Source: Erysipelotrichaceae bacterium 66202529 (lineage in GTDB: Bacteria > Bacillota_I > Bacilli_A > Erysipelotrichales > Erysipelotrichaceae). From it: DNA of 64,000 nt. A program made the position numbers and the translations under genes. Below the pieces are notes generated by a model. The model was not told where the DNA came from. It saw nothing but the letters and a program-made list of their open reading frames with translations, and ran no database searches. The stretch lies in NCBI GenBank assembly GCA_017161075.1, contig CP046174.1, positions 186,001 through 250,000 of the forward strand, written 5' to 3'. This document shows positions 1 through 8,761 of this stretch, in pieces; the stretch's first letter is position 1; every line of letters begins with the position of its first letter.

Positions 1-1
1 C

Positions 2-799
2 GATCATCTGATCGCAAAGGGTGTAAAGGGAATCTTCATCCTGGGAAGCAATGGAGAGTTTCATGTAATCGATGAAGCAGAAAAAATAGAGTTCGCAGAA
101 AAGGTGATTGCCATGGTAGACCACCGCGTCCCGGTATATGTGGGAACGGGGGCATGCAGTACCAGGGAAACCATACGTCTGTCCAAGAAAATGGAGAAGC
201 TGGGTGCGGATGCATTAAGTGTGATCACACCATATTTCCTGACACCAACAGAGGAAGAGCTGGTACAGCATTTTACAGCGGTAGCGGAAAGTGTGAATAT
301 ACCGATTATATTGTATAACATACCAAAGGCAACAGGCTGTAATTTAAGTGCAGCGGTCGTAAGCCGTCTGGCAGAGGTAAAGAATATCCGTGGAATCAAG
401 GACAGCAGCGGACAGGAAGAAAATCTGAAGGCATATGCAGAAATCGCAAAGCGTGATGATTTCGACTTACTGATTGGTTCGGATTCCAAGATCAGCTATG
501 GTTATGCTCTGGGGGCAAGTGGAGCAGTGACAGGAACCTCCAATGTAATCACCGAGGTATTGGTGGAGCTGGACAAGGCTCTGCGTAGTGGGGAACAGGA
601 AAAAGCAGAGGCACTGCAGAAGGACATCGATGTATTGCGTGGTGTATTGAAGCTGGGAACTGTACCGGTTGTTATGAAGCGTGCAGCAGAGCTGGCAGGA
701 ATCACACAGGCAGGGCCGGCAAGAAAGCCGGTGCTGGAATGCAGTGCACAGGATGATGAAAAAATCAAAGAGATGCTGAAGCATTATCACCTTATTTAA
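2..799 (+). CDS. DapA/NanA-family class I aldolase (5'-truncated)
   Basis: The reading frame is open from the first bases of the window, so the true start lies upstream and only the last 265 residues are present. The family makes or cleaves 2-keto acids through a lysine Schiff base. Seen here are GSNGEF, the equivalent of the pyruvate-binding GTTGE loop; YNIP, with the catalytic tyrosine; and GIKDSSG, with the Schiff-base lysine. True dihydrodipicolinate synthase is less likely because a KDPG/KHG-type aldolase gene lies 530 bp downstream in the same direction. A role with a 2-keto-3-deoxy sugar acid or a sialic-acid-like substrate therefore fits better. The family is secure; the substrate is inferred from context only. 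Confidence 0.9.
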   Translation, partial: DHLIAKGVKGIFILGSNGEFHVIDEAEKIEFAEKVIAMVDHRVPVYVGTGACSTRETIRLSKKMEKLGADALSVITPYFLTPTEEELVQHFTAVAESVNIPIILYNIPKATGCNLSAAVVSRLAEVKNIRGIKDSSGQEENLKAYAEIAKRDDFDLLIGSDSKISYGYALGASGAVTGTSNVITEVLVELDKALRSGEQEKAEALQKDIDVLRGVLKLGTVPVVMKRAAELAGITQAGPARKPVLECSAQDDEKIKEMLKHYHLI

Positions 800-821
800 C
801 AACTTAGAGAGGATGATGGAT

Positions 822-1304
822 ATGAAGGAATATATCATACATGAAGACAAAGGAAAGCTGCTGCTGTATACACTGCTGAATCTGTGCTTAACCATAATGC
901 TGATGATGCTGACAATCTATGCTTACGGCACCGGGCATTTCCTGTTTGCCTTCTTCGGTATTACAGGTCTCTGGTTTTCTGTGAAGGCTATGTGCAGGTA
1001 TGGCTTTCGGCTTGTCAAAAACACTCCGGTATGCGAATTTAAACGGGATGAGGTACTACTTCCTGCACTTCCCAAAGAGCAGCGGCATATGAAATATAAG
1101 GATATTCGTACGGTAAAAATTCTTCGCAATAAAAGCTCTGTCAAGTTCTTCTTTGCCGGAGAACATGTGACGCATCCTTCCGGCTGGCAGTATGTAGGGG
1201 CAGTTTATCTCTTTCAGAGAAGCAAGCTGAATGATGTACAAGCATATGCTATGAACTGCCTTCATACCCATCATATAACCTGTGAGGTTGTACAGAAAGC
1301 ATAA
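822..1304 (+). CDS. Small membrane protein between two aldolase genes, unknown function
   Basis: This 160-residue protein has two hydrophobic segments (about residues 12-33 and 36-55) and then a soluble, basic C-terminal domain of about 100 residues. The layout resembles small PH-like membrane proteins such as the STM3941 type, but I cannot name a family with certainty. ATG codons occur at 813, 816 and 822. The Shine-Dalgarno AGAGAGG at 806-812 favours 822, with about 9 bases of spacing. It sits 22 bp after the DapA-family gene and 28 bp before the KDPG-type aldolase, so it is co-transcribed with both. Confidence 0.7.
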   Translation: MKEYIIHEDKGKLLLYTLLNLCLTIMLMMLTIYAYGTGHFLFAFFGITGLWFSVKAMCRYGFRLVKNTPVCEFKRDEVLLPALPKEQRHMKYKDIRTVKILRNKSSVKFFFAGEHVTHPSGWQYVGAVYLFQRSKLNDVQAYAMNCLHTHHITCEVVQKA

Positions 1305-1332
1305 TAAATAGAAACATACGAGGAGGCAGTAT

Positions 1333-1983
1333 ATGCAGAAAGTGGATATTACAAAGCGAATCGCACAAACAGGGGCAATGGCTATCGTTCGTGTGGATAC
1401 GATTGAGCGTGGAATGGAAATCGCAAACGGATGTCTGGACGGGGGAATAGATTGTCTGGAAATCAGTTATACACTGCCAAATGCAGGAGAGGTGATTCAG
1501 GCTTTGCGCAATGAATTTCAGGATCGCCTGCTCGTCGGTGCCGGTACGGTGCTGGATAGTGAAACTGCAAGACATGCTATTTTACATGGAGCACAATTTA
1601 TTATTGCACCGAATTTTTCAAAAGAGGCAGCCATCATGTGCAACCGGTATCAGATTCCCTATGCACCGGGCTGTACGACATTGACGGAAGCACTTCAGGC
1701 TCTGGAAGCAGGGGCCGCCTTTATCAAGGCGTTTCCTATCTCAGATTTCTATGGGGCTAAGCTGGTATCTGTATTCAAAACTCCTATTCCTTATATGCCG
1801 ATTCTTGCGAGCGGTGGCATCGATTTGAAGAATCTGAAGGATTATGTGACACGCGGTGTGGACTGCTGCGGCTTTGGAGGTCTTCTGACAAAGGGAAGCA
1901 GAGAACAAATAGCAGCGAATGCTCACTCCATCCGTTGTCTGATCGATGAAGCAAGACAGGAACTACAGACAGCGGCAGAATAA
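1333..1983 (+). CDS. KDPG/KHG-family aldolase (2-keto-3-deoxy-6-phosphogluconate aldolase type)
   Basis: At 216 residues this is the usual length for Eda/KdgA-type class I aldolases, which split KDPG or 2-keto-4-hydroxyglutarate into pyruvate and glyceraldehyde-3-phosphate or glyoxylate. It has the N-terminal AIVR motif, the catalytic-base Glu in CLEISYTLPNA, the GAGTVLD and APNFS strands, YAPGCTT, the Schiff-base Lys in AFIKAFPIS, and a phosphate-binding ASGGI. The Arg that usually follows the Glu in the E. coli enzyme is not obvious, so the exact substrate could differ. An excellent GAGGAGG lies 7 bases before the ATG. It is the last gene of the operon before a terminator and probably feeds glycolysis with products of the upstream genes. 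Confidence 0.9.
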   Translation: MQKVDITKRIAQTGAMAIVRVDTIERGMEIANGCLDGGIDCLEISYTLPNAGEVIQALRNEFQDRLLVGAGTVLDSETARHAILHGAQFIIAPNFSKEAAIMCNRYQIPYAPGCTTLTEALQALEAGAAFIKAFPISDFYGAKLVSVFKTPIPYMPILASGGIDLKNLKDYVTRGVDCCGFGGLLTKGSREQIAANAHSIRCLIDEARQELQTAAE

Positions 1984-2058
1984 CGGATAAACGGCAGTGT
2001 GAAATCATACATGCCTACAGGAGCATAACATTTGCTAAACCATTATGGTACAATATAG

Positions 2059-2085
2059 GACGTGGCAGGAGCTGCGTCTTTTTTT
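2059..2085 (+). terminator. Intrinsic terminator after the aldolase operon
   Basis: GACGTGGC pairs with GCTGCGTC (8 bp with two G-T wobbles) around an AGGA loop, followed by seven T. It separates the aldolase operon from the PRD regulator, which has its own promoter. Confidence 0.8.
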
Positions 2086-2133
2086 GGTTCAATGTTTGTT
2101 GATACAGAAAACAAAACTTGTACTGAAAACATT

Positions 2134-2162
2134 TTGATAGTGATACCGTTTTCATATACAAT
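2134..2162 (+). promoter_or_regulatory. Promoter of the PRD regulator gene
   Basis: The -35 TTGATA (2134-2139, 5/6 match) and -10 TACAAT (2157-2162, 5/6) are separated by an optimal 17 bp. Transcription should start near 2169, 28 bases before the chosen ATG. The spacer contains a cre site. Confidence 0.75.
2141..2154 (+). promoter_or_regulatory. Catabolite-response element (cre) inside the promoter spacer
   Basis: TGATACCGTTTTCA fits the CcpA consensus TGWNANCGNTNWCA at every defined position. It lies entirely between the -35 and -10 hexamers, so CcpA binding should block RNA polymerase. The regulator, and any system it activates, would then be shut off on preferred sugars. Confidence 0.75.
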
Positions 2163-2196
2163 CTAATTATAGAACAGGATTCGAGGAGGTATGTGT

Positions 2197-4272
2197 ATGG
2201 ATAATGAACTCATGGCACTTATGCAGGTGCTGTCCAATAAGCCTTATCTCACTCTGAAGGATATCGAAGTAAGCGCCGGAATTACACGTCGCCAGGCAAC
2301 CTATCGTATTGATAAGGTAAACGATTTGCTGCGGCAGCATCATGCTCCTGTGATTACAATTGGAACAGCGAAGGAAATCCGTCTGGAAGCCCAGTCACGA
2401 AAGAAGCTTGAGGAGCTGCTTCAGGAAATGAACCAAAGCAGTCAGTACTACATGAACAAAAAGGAACGGCAGATTTACATGTATCTGATGCTGTTTATGA
2501 ACAGTGAATATCTGTCATTGAGTGATTTCATTGATTCTCTTTGTGTAAGCAGAAGCACAGTACTGCTGGATTTCAAGGAACTGACACAGATGCTGGAGGA
2601 ACGTGGCATTCGGGTGAGAAATAATCGGACAAAGGGCTATTATCTGATTGGCTCTGAAATGGAAATCCGCAGGATTATGATGAAGTATGTCATTTATACT
2701 CTTGCCGAGGAACAGAGTGCCAAAATCTTCGATGTTTTTATTGATGACTTTAATCTGGATATCTTTGATTATTCCCGTCTGGTGATCACGGAGCTTGCGC
2801 AGCGTCACAAAATACGTTTCGTAGAGGATCGCCTGGTGGAGTTTATTTATATTTTTATTTTTCTGAAGGCGCGAATGCAGAGCGGAAAGAATGCAGAGGA
2901 AGAAATTCATGCGCTGATGGATATGGATGCGATATCCTCCATGAAGGAATATGAGTTTACGGTGGAGCTGTTAAAGAATTATAAGAATACGGAAAATATT
3001 ACAAATACGGATATCAATTATATTTCTTCGTGGATTCTGGGGATATCCTTTGGCGATATTAATGAGGAAACCAAGGATTGTATATTGATTTCTGATATCA
3101 TCGGAAAAATTATGACCCGTTTTGAATATCTGAGCGGAGCGCATTACCGCAATACAGAGGAAATCTTCATTCAGCTGTATTCTCATTTTCGCCCTGCCTA
3201 TTACCGTTTGCTTTGCCGTCTGCCGATTTTCAATCCGTTGTGTGATAAGGTGAGAGAGGAATACCGTCAGCTGTATCAGCTTGTGGAAGAAACCATGAAG
3301 CCGTTTCATGTTATTTTTGGAGGAGATATTCCGGCAGGGGAAATCGCATACCTGACCATGCATTTTGCGTCGATTTATTCCGATCAGAAAGCATTTGAAA
3401 TTGAAAAGCAGAAGACTGCGCTGGTTGTATGTTCCAATGGAATCGGCAGCTCTGCGATTCTTTATAATGAGCTAACCGGTATGTTTCCGGAGCTTCACTT
3501 TCTGCCACCGCTGGAAACCTCGCATATTCAGGATATCCAAGAGCACGTAGATATCATATTCTCTACAAGCTATGTTTCTATGGGGGCTGGTATCCATGCT
3601 CCTATTATCCGGGTAAGTCCGGTAATGTCCATTGCGGAGCGCTACCAGGTGATGCGTGAGGTCTATATGCAGATGGGAAGTCACTTTTTAAAGCAGCCCA
3701 ATGTCGATGTCGTGATGGGGATTGTAGCAAAATATGCGAATATTCAGGAGGAGCATGCATTATACAATGAGCTGATCACGTATTTCTCTCATATTGACAC
3801 ACAACCGCAGGAGGAATGTGTCCTGCATCTTGCGGACATGGTGAAGCCGGAGCTGATTCGCCTGCATATCGACGCGGAAAACTGGGAGGAGGCTGTGCGG
3901 AAAGCCTATGAGCCAATGGTACAGCATGGCTATATCACTCAGAATTATGTGGAGGAAACCATTAGCAGTGTTCGCATTGTAGGGCCGTATATCGTGATTA
4001 CGAAGCATGTGGCATTACCGCATGTAAAGCCGGAAGCCGGGGCGTTATCCGTTGCACTGGGAGTAGGTGTATTGAACCATGCCATAGAGTTTGGAAATCG
4101 TGACAATGATCCTGTGAAATATATTTTCAGTCTGAGCGCTACGGATAATCAGACGCATTTATGTGCAATGGCAGAGCTTTTGGAGCTGTTTAACAAGCCG
4201 GAGTTTTTTGATATGCTCGATAGCTCAAGAGACAGTGATACGGTTATGGCGTATTTAAGAAATAATCAATAA
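2197..4272 (+). CDS. PRD-domain transcriptional regulator with EIIB- and EIIA-like domains (BglG/MtlR/LicR type)
   Basis: A 691-residue, multi-domain PTS-controlled activator. From the N-terminus there are two winged-helix segments (about residues 10-60, and 95-150 with CVSRSTVLLDF); two PRD domains (roughly 170-390) holding the histidines that PTS proteins phosphorylate; an EIIB-like domain with the phospho-cysteine motif VVCSNGIGSS near 405; and a C-terminal EIIA domain with the active-site His in ALPHVKPEAG. Such proteins sense whether their cognate PTS is transporting and activate its operon. An ATG at 2191 directly abuts GAGGAGGT (2183-2190), so the ATG at 2197, 6 bases away, is preferred. 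The likely targets are the aldolase operon just upstream and its PTS outside the window. Confidence 0.92.
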   Translation: MDNELMALMQVLSNKPYLTLKDIEVSAGITRRQATYRIDKVNDLLRQHHAPVITIGTAKEIRLEAQSRKKLEELLQEMNQSSQYYMNKKERQIYMYLMLFMNSEYLSLSDFIDSLCVSRSTVLLDFKELTQMLEERGIRVRNNRTKGYYLIGSEMEIRRIMMKYVIYTLAEEQSAKIFDVFIDDFNLDIFDYSRLVITELAQRHKIRFVEDRLVEFIYIFIFLKARMQSGKNAEEEIHALMDMDAISSMKEYEFTVELLKNYKNTENITNTDINYISSWILGISFGDINEETKDCILISDIIGKIMTRFEYLSGAHYRNTEEIFIQLYSHFRPAYYRLLCRLPIFNPLCDKVREEYRQLYQLVEETMKPFHVIFGGDIPAGEIAYLTMHFASIYSDQKAFEIEKQKTALVVCSNGIGSSAILYNELTGMFPELHFLPPLETSHIQDIQEHVDIIFSTSYVSMGAGIHAPIIRVSPVMSIAERYQVMREVYMQMGSHFLKQPNVDVVMGIVAKYANIQEEHALYNELITYFSHIDTQPQEECVLHLADMVKPELIRLHIDAENWEEAVRKAYEPMVQHGYITQNYVEETISSVRIVGPYIVITKHVALPHVKPEAGALSVALGVGVLNHAIEFGNRDNDPVKYIFSLSATDNQTHLCAMAELLELFNKPEFFDMLDSSRDSDTVMAYLRNNQ

Positions 4273-4683
4273 CAAAGAAAAAACATAACTTTCACCCATT
4301 GCGAAGGACAGCACTAGACAGGCACTACAGCTTGCTTTTATCTTATCGGCAAAGATGGTATTTGATCTCTAATGATTTACTGCTATAGAATTTAATGGCG
4401 GATTTAAACTGCTGTTGCTTAATCATCAGGATGGATTGTAATATATCCTGTTTTAATCCATACCTTTTCCAATATAGTCCTATTATGTGAAGGAACAATA
4501 GACTACTGGAATATGAGGTTATTAACTGGTCATATATGAGAAATTCACTCATAGTTGGGTTACATGTTTTTCAAATTGCTGGGCACAGTGCTTTCAACTT
4601 TACACATAACATTTTGCTCTATACACCTGTTTTAATCTTTATAGTTGCAAACTGAAGCATAGTATGGTTTAATATAAATGCCT
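4273..4683. other. Intergenic stretch with no convincing gene
   Basis: About 410 AT-rich bases lie between the PRD regulator and the SAM riboswitch. A 69-codon minus-strand frame (4343-4552) lacks a good ribosome-binding site and any recognisable motif. No clear terminator follows the regulator gene, and the metK promoter should lie shortly upstream of 4684. Confidence 0.5.
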
Positions 4684-4779
4684 TTTTATCAAGAGTTGGG
4701 GTAGAGAGTTAGCTCGCTTGATCCCACGCCAACCTGTATGACGCATCATATAAGGTGGTACTGCTAACAGCGATAAGAG
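4684..4779 (+). ncRNA. SAM-I (S-box) riboswitch aptamer
   Basis: Conserved S-box features occur in order: TTATCAAGAG opening P1 (from 4686), a GGGGTAGAGA kink-turn-like segment, GCCAACC (4728-4734), AAGGTGGTACTGCT (4752-4765), and GATAAGAG (4772-4779) closing P1. The layout matches the classical aptamer, although several positions differ from the B. subtilis consensus. The gene downstream is metK, which makes SAM, so this should be a feedback OFF switch. Confidence 0.88.
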
Positions 4780-4798
4780 AAACAATCACATAACGATT

Positions 4799-4828
4799 TG
4801 CCTTCTCTCACGCTAGGGAAGGCATTTT
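4799..4828 (+). terminator. SAM riboswitch expression-platform terminator
   Basis: TGCCTTCTC (4799-4807) pairs with GGGAAGGCA (4816-4824), followed by TTTT. The alternative antiterminator is visible: AGAGAA (4776-4781), which overlaps the 3' strand of P1, can pair with TTCTCT (4803-4808) in the terminator's left arm. SAM binding stabilises P1, frees that arm and terminates transcription before metK. Confidence 0.8.
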
Positions 4829-4856
4829 CATAATAGAAGCGAAGGAGATTTGAAAC

Positions 4857-5954
4857 ATGAAAGATTACATTTTTACATCAGAAAGTATTACCGAAGGACA
4901 TCCGGACAAAATCTGTGACCGTATTGCGGACAGTATTCTGGATGAGGCATTGCGTCAGGACCCTGCAAGTAAAATGGCAGTGGAGGCTACGATTAAGGAT
5001 GATTTTGTTCTTATCTATGGTGAAGCCAATACGAAGGCTGATCTGGATTATGAGAATATTGCGAAATCAGTTATCCGTGAAATCGGATATACTGAGGAGT
5101 ATGAGGTATTGGTAAAGGTTCGTGAACAATCACTTGAGATCAATCATGCGGTTGTTCAGGCTGACGGTGAAATCGGTGCAGGAGATCAGGGTATCATGTT
5201 TGGATATGCGTGTGATGATACAGATAACTATATGCCTGCGGCTATTGAATACGCACATAAGCTCGCTAAGCGTTTAAGCGATGTCCGCCGAACAAACCCG
5301 CTGCTGCTTCCGGATGGGAAAACACAGGTGAGTGTGGAATATGAAAACGATAAAATAAAAAGAATTGATACGATTGTTGTTTCTACTCAGCATATTGCAC
5401 AGGCTACACAGCAGCAGATTGCAGATATTGTTATGAAAGAGGTTATCACACCGGTCATACCTGATGAGCTGTTGGACGAGGATACCATTTATCTGATCAA
5501 TCCAAGTGGAAGCTTTGTTACAGGTGGTTCATTTGGTGACAGCGGAACGACAGGAAGAAAAATTGTTGTGGACAGCTATGGCGGAATGGGAAGGATTGGC
5601 GGAGGCTGTTTCTCCAGTAAGGATCCTTCCAAGGTAGACCGCAGTGCAGCATATTACTGCCGCTATGTGGCAAAAAATATCGTAGCCCATCAGCTCGCAA
5701 GTAAATGTGAGGTGCAGGTAGCCTACGCAATCGGAAAGGTGAAGCCTGTATCTATTATGGTGGATACCTTCGGTACAGGAAATAAGAGTGATGAGGAAAT
5801 CCTTGATATTATCCGAAGCAATTTCAGCTTTGAGGTGAAGGATATCATTGAAGAGCTTGACTTGTGCCGTCCGATTTATAAGGAAACCTCCTGCTACGGT
5901 CATTTTGGAAGAGAAGAATTCAGTTGGGAGAAAATAAAAGAGCTGAATTATTAG
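4857..5954 (+). CDS. metK: S-adenosylmethionine synthetase
   Basis: Forms SAM from methionine and ATP in the cytoplasm. Seen are TEGHPDK with the catalytic His (about residue 15), GAGDQG near 108, the GDSGTTGRK loop, GGGCFSSKDPSKVDRSAA with the ATP- and Mg-contacting lysines, and RYVAKNIVA. At 365 residues it is shorter than the usual 380-400. The glycine-rich stretch reads GMGRIGGGCFSSKDP where most bacterial enzymes have ARHGGGAFSGKDP, so this is a divergent branch. AAGGAG sits 9 bases before the ATG. Expression is controlled by the SAM riboswitch just upstream. Confidence 0.96.
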   Translation: MKDYIFTSESITEGHPDKICDRIADSILDEALRQDPASKMAVEATIKDDFVLIYGEANTKADLDYENIAKSVIREIGYTEEYEVLVKVREQSLEINHAVVQADGEIGAGDQGIMFGYACDDTDNYMPAAIEYAHKLAKRLSDVRRTNPLLLPDGKTQVSVEYENDKIKRIDTIVVSTQHIAQATQQQIADIVMKEVITPVIPDELLDEDTIYLINPSGSFVTGGSFGDSGTTGRKIVVDSYGGMGRIGGGCFSSKDPSKVDRSAAYYCRYVAKNIVAHQLASKCEVQVAYAIGKVKPVSIMVDTFGTGNKSDEEILDIIRSNFSFEVKDIIEELDLCRPIYKETSCYGHFGREEFSWEKIKELNY

Positions 5955-6020
5955 GATGTAAACAGCAGCTGGCAACTGCTATAGCCTGGATATGGATAGT
6001 ATTGGGTTTTGTGATATATG

Positions 6021-6053
6021 AAAAAAGGTATCAGCCGTTTTGATACCTTTTTT
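6021..6053 (+). terminator. metK terminator
   Basis: GGTATCA (6027-6033) pairs with TGATACC (6041-6047), with A6 before and T6 after. It can therefore work in both directions. Confidence 0.85.
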
Positions 6054-6360
6054 GCTGTATAAGCTCTTTCTATGAAAAACAAAAAACATCAATGCAGTAT
6101 CATTTATTCTAATTAAAAAGCAATTTGGTTTTAACGTGGCTATTATTGAACATAAGCCAACATTTTGTGATTTACAAGCAGAATTACAAAAAGGATGCGG
6201 TATGGAACAATCCGTACCATAGCAGATAATGACGGCTTTTTCTATCAATTTTCTAGAGCTGTGGATAGTAATTGTAGTGCAGATATACGGCCTGTTTGTT
6301 TCTATTTGGGGACAGTAAAGCGGTAGGGTGTTCTCTGGATATAATTGTTGTTATAACATA

Positions 6361-6389
6361 AAAAAAGCTTTTGGAAGCAGCCAAAAGCT
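6361..6389 (-). terminator. Terminator of the AEC transporter-iadA operon
   Basis: AGCTTTTGG pairs with CCAAAAGCT (9 bp). The A-run at 6361-6366 is a T-run on the minus strand, about 150 bp after the iadA stop codon. Confidence 0.7.
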
Positions 6390-6540
6390 GTCATATGATA
6401 TTTTCTGTTTATATCGGTTATACTCAGTAAAAGGTTCTTTATGTAAAATTAGAAGTATCTGGACGTTGCTCATCTTATACATTGTGCCAAAGCTTTTTTA
6501 GCATTCACTGGACTGAAAGAAATCAGGTGATATCATTCCG

Positions 6541-7668
6541 TTATTCAAAGGTCCCCTTTTTTAAAAGCGTCTGATTCCTCATTAACCAGGTTCCTTTTGC
6601 CATAACATCCTGAAGCTGCCATTCGTTATCAAAAAGTAACAGATCCGCATCGCTGCCTGCACGGATACAGCCCTTTTTGGGATACAGTCCAAGTATCTGA
6701 GCCGGATTTGCCGTCACGAAGGATAAGCACTCCGTGATGGAAAAGTCATGGTTTTGCAGCATCGTCTGTATATCCTGTAAAAGAACAGAAACAGAGGAAA
6801 CACCGATTGCAGTTAAATTTCCCAGCGTATCATAGGTTGACCAGCTCCCCTGTCCATCAGAGCTTAAAGTGATTCTGCCGTAATCCTTAGGATTGGCCTG
6901 TCTGATCCATACAGCACTGCACGTATGCGGATCACAGGTAATATCTATCGTACCTCCCATATGCAATAGCTGAAGCGCTCTTTGGAACAAACGATCATTT
7001 CTTGTGACATGGGTAGGATGAAACATCGTACACGGCAGACCGGTATTACAGATCGCCTTCATTACATATGCAAGGTCGTCCTGTTCATCTCCCATATGCA
7101 GCGTCATACAGCCCGGCTTGTTAGAAAGCATCCCTGCTGTTCTTACCTCGCTTGCCAGCTTGAGGAAATCTTCATATGCTATATGAGAGCTTCTATGATC
7201 ACTCAATGCTAGCTTCACACCGAGAATCTCGTCAAGAAACATGATATCCTTTTTTACAGAGCCGGTAACCGTAGTGCTTGGAACGGCATAGGAGCCGGAC
7301 ATAGCATAAGCCGATATACCCTCCTGCTTCAACGCCTTTACTTTTGCGAGCAAATCCTCCATACTGCGTGTAATACCATCTGTTCCCAGCAAGCCTACAA
7401 CTGTTGTAATGCCTGCCTGAATGAGTGAGGATAGCTGTATTTGCGGTGTACGAGTCGCAAAGCCGCCTTCTCCGCCTCCTCCTGTTACATGAACATGACG
7501 GTCAATCAATCCGGGCGTCATTCGTTTTCCACTACCGTCTAGGATATCCATATAAGGGACAGTTTTCATATTTTTTTCAATATGTGCAATTCTTCCCTGA
7601 ACGATGAGAACATCCTGAACTCCCAAATCCTCAGGTGCATATAGATGTACATTTTTTATAAGCAGCAT
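6541..7668 (-). CDS. iadA: Isoaspartyl dipeptidase (beta-aspartyl-peptidase)
   Basis: A 375-residue binuclear-zinc amidohydrolase that hydrolyses beta-aspartyl dipeptides left over from damaged proteins. The metal and active-site motifs are present: DRHVHVTGGGGEGG (His58, His60); GVKLALSDHRSSH, with the expected carboxylated Lys at 152; LHMGD; MFHPTHV; and the catalytic Asp in SSDGQGS. A longer in-frame version from 7716 is possible. The start chosen here (7668) has AGGAGG with 7 bases of spacing and begins MLLIKN, as in known IadA proteins. It follows an AEC-family transporter by 11 bp, so the pair probably imports and degrades, or degrades and exports, acidic peptides or their products. Confidence 0.95.
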   Translation of the reverse strand: MLLIKNVHLYAPEDLGVQDVLIVQGRIAHIEKNMKTVPYMDILDGSGKRMTPGLIDRHVHVTGGGGEGGFATRTPQIQLSSLIQAGITTVVGLLGTDGITRSMEDLLAKVKALKQEGISAYAMSGSYAVPSTTVTGSVKKDIMFLDEILGVKLALSDHRSSHIAYEDFLKLASEVRTAGMLSNKPGCMTLHMGDEQDDLAYVMKAICNTGLPCTMFHPTHVTRNDRLFQRALQLLHMGGTIDITCDPHTCSAVWIRQANPKDYGRITLSSDGQGSWSTYDTLGNLTAIGVSSVSVLLQDIQTMLQNHDFSITECLSFVTANPAQILGLYPKKGCIRAGSDADLLLFDNEWQLQDVMAKGTWLMRNQTLLKKGTFE

Positions 7669-7679
7669 CGTGATTCCTC

Positions 7680-8624
7680 CTATATATATCCCATACTCTT
7701 TAACAGATATAGCCACATCGTCAATGTGAATGCACTGCCCAGCGTAGTCATCATAACAACACTGCTGGATAGCGTACCCTCATGTCCCATATTCCTTGCC
7801 ATAATATAGCAGCTGACAGTTGTAGCGGAGCCAAGCATAACAAGAATAGCAACCAGCTTATCATTCACAAAGCCGAGAGCTATTGCTAGGGGAAGAAATA
7901 CAGCCACATACAGAATCAGCTTCATAAAGCTGCAAAGCAGTGCCGGTTTTATTCTGGCATAGAGATCATGAAATTCAAATGAACCACCCATTGCCATCAG
8001 TCCCAGCGGTGTTGCCAGGGCACCCAGGTTATGCAGCGATTTCTGCATAATGACAGGCTGCGGTATGTTAAGGAAAGACCAAAGCATGCCGGCTGCGATT
8101 CCCAGTATGATTGGGTTACGCAATATATCCTTTCCGGTCTGCAGCATCAGCTCTTTTCGCAGGGCTCCCCGCTCAGGCTTCATAATGGAAAGAACGATAA
8201 CAGCAATAATATTGTATAAAGGCACAGTGGCTACAATCATCAGCGGAGCCATACCAGCATTTCCGTAAATATTCTGTATAAAGGCAATACCCAGAATGGC
8301 AGCACTGCTGCGATAGCTTGCCTGTACAAATTCTCCCTGAATACTGCGGTCCTTTAAGCGGTAGGATATCACAATGGAGAAGATGATAGATAACAGTGTA
8401 GCCAGAAAGCAGAATACCACAAACGAGGTATCCCAGGCTGTCATCAGATCTGTTGTGCTGATATCCTCAAATAACAGAACAGGAAGTGCGGCAACGAAAA
8501 CAAACTTATTCATTTTCGCAAGAAAGGCTGCATCAAACAAATGTATTTTTTTAAAGAAGTAACCAAAAAACATCGTAATGAATACCGGTATCGTGGCATT
8601 CAGACAAAACATTAAATTTTCCAT
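7680..8624 (-). CDS. AEC-family permease (auxin efflux carrier/malate permease fold)
   Basis: A 314-residue integral membrane protein with about ten hydrophobic helices in two five-helix halves. The start (MENLMFCLNATIPVFITMFFGYFFKK) and the C-terminal half (PLGLMAMGGSF, GSATTVSCYIMARNMG) are typical of the AEC/bile-acid-sodium-symporter-like fold. Relatives move dicarboxylates or other organic anions. It is the first gene of a two-gene operon with iadA, which suggests a substrate such as aspartate, malate or an isoaspartyl compound. That substrate is inferred from context. Confidence 0.88.
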   Translation of the reverse strand: MENLMFCLNATIPVFITMFFGYFFKKIHLFDAAFLAKMNKFVFVAALPVLLFEDISTTDLMTAWDTSFVVFCFLATLLSIIFSIVISYRLKDRSIQGEFVQASYRSSAAILGIAFIQNIYGNAGMAPLMIVATVPLYNIIAVIVLSIMKPERGALRKELMLQTGKDILRNPIILGIAAGMLWSFLNIPQPVIMQKSLHNLGALATPLGLMAMGGSFEFHDLYARIKPALLCSFMKLILYVAVFLPLAIALGFVNDKLVAILVMLGSATTVSCYIMARNMGHEGTLSSSVVMMTTLGSAFTLTMWLYLLKSMGYI

Positions 8625-8761
8625 ACTTTATCCCTCAGGTTTCTATTATACGCCGGATTTTTTAAAAAGGGAACGCAAGATTTTATGAGGATGTATATTG
8701 CTTTGTGATATACTGTAGTTAGAGCTTATGTATATGTGTTATTAAGAAAAGAGGGCTGCTT

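Larger units (their letters stand above)
5955..6540. other. Intergenic region between convergent metK and iadA
   Basis: It holds the metK terminator (6021-6053) and a minus-strand terminator (6361-6389). The 300 bases between them contain only short frames with no ribosome-binding site or recognisable motif, so I call no gene. Confidence 0.5.

Noticed and set aside
4343..4552. A 69-codon minus-strand frame between the PRD regulator and the SAM riboswitch
   Set aside because: There is no Shine-Dalgarno and no recognisable domain, so it is too weak to call, although a decayed gene cannot be excluded.
5979..6248. An 89-codon minus-strand frame after metK
   Set aside because: It runs through the metK terminator and has no start signal or family features.
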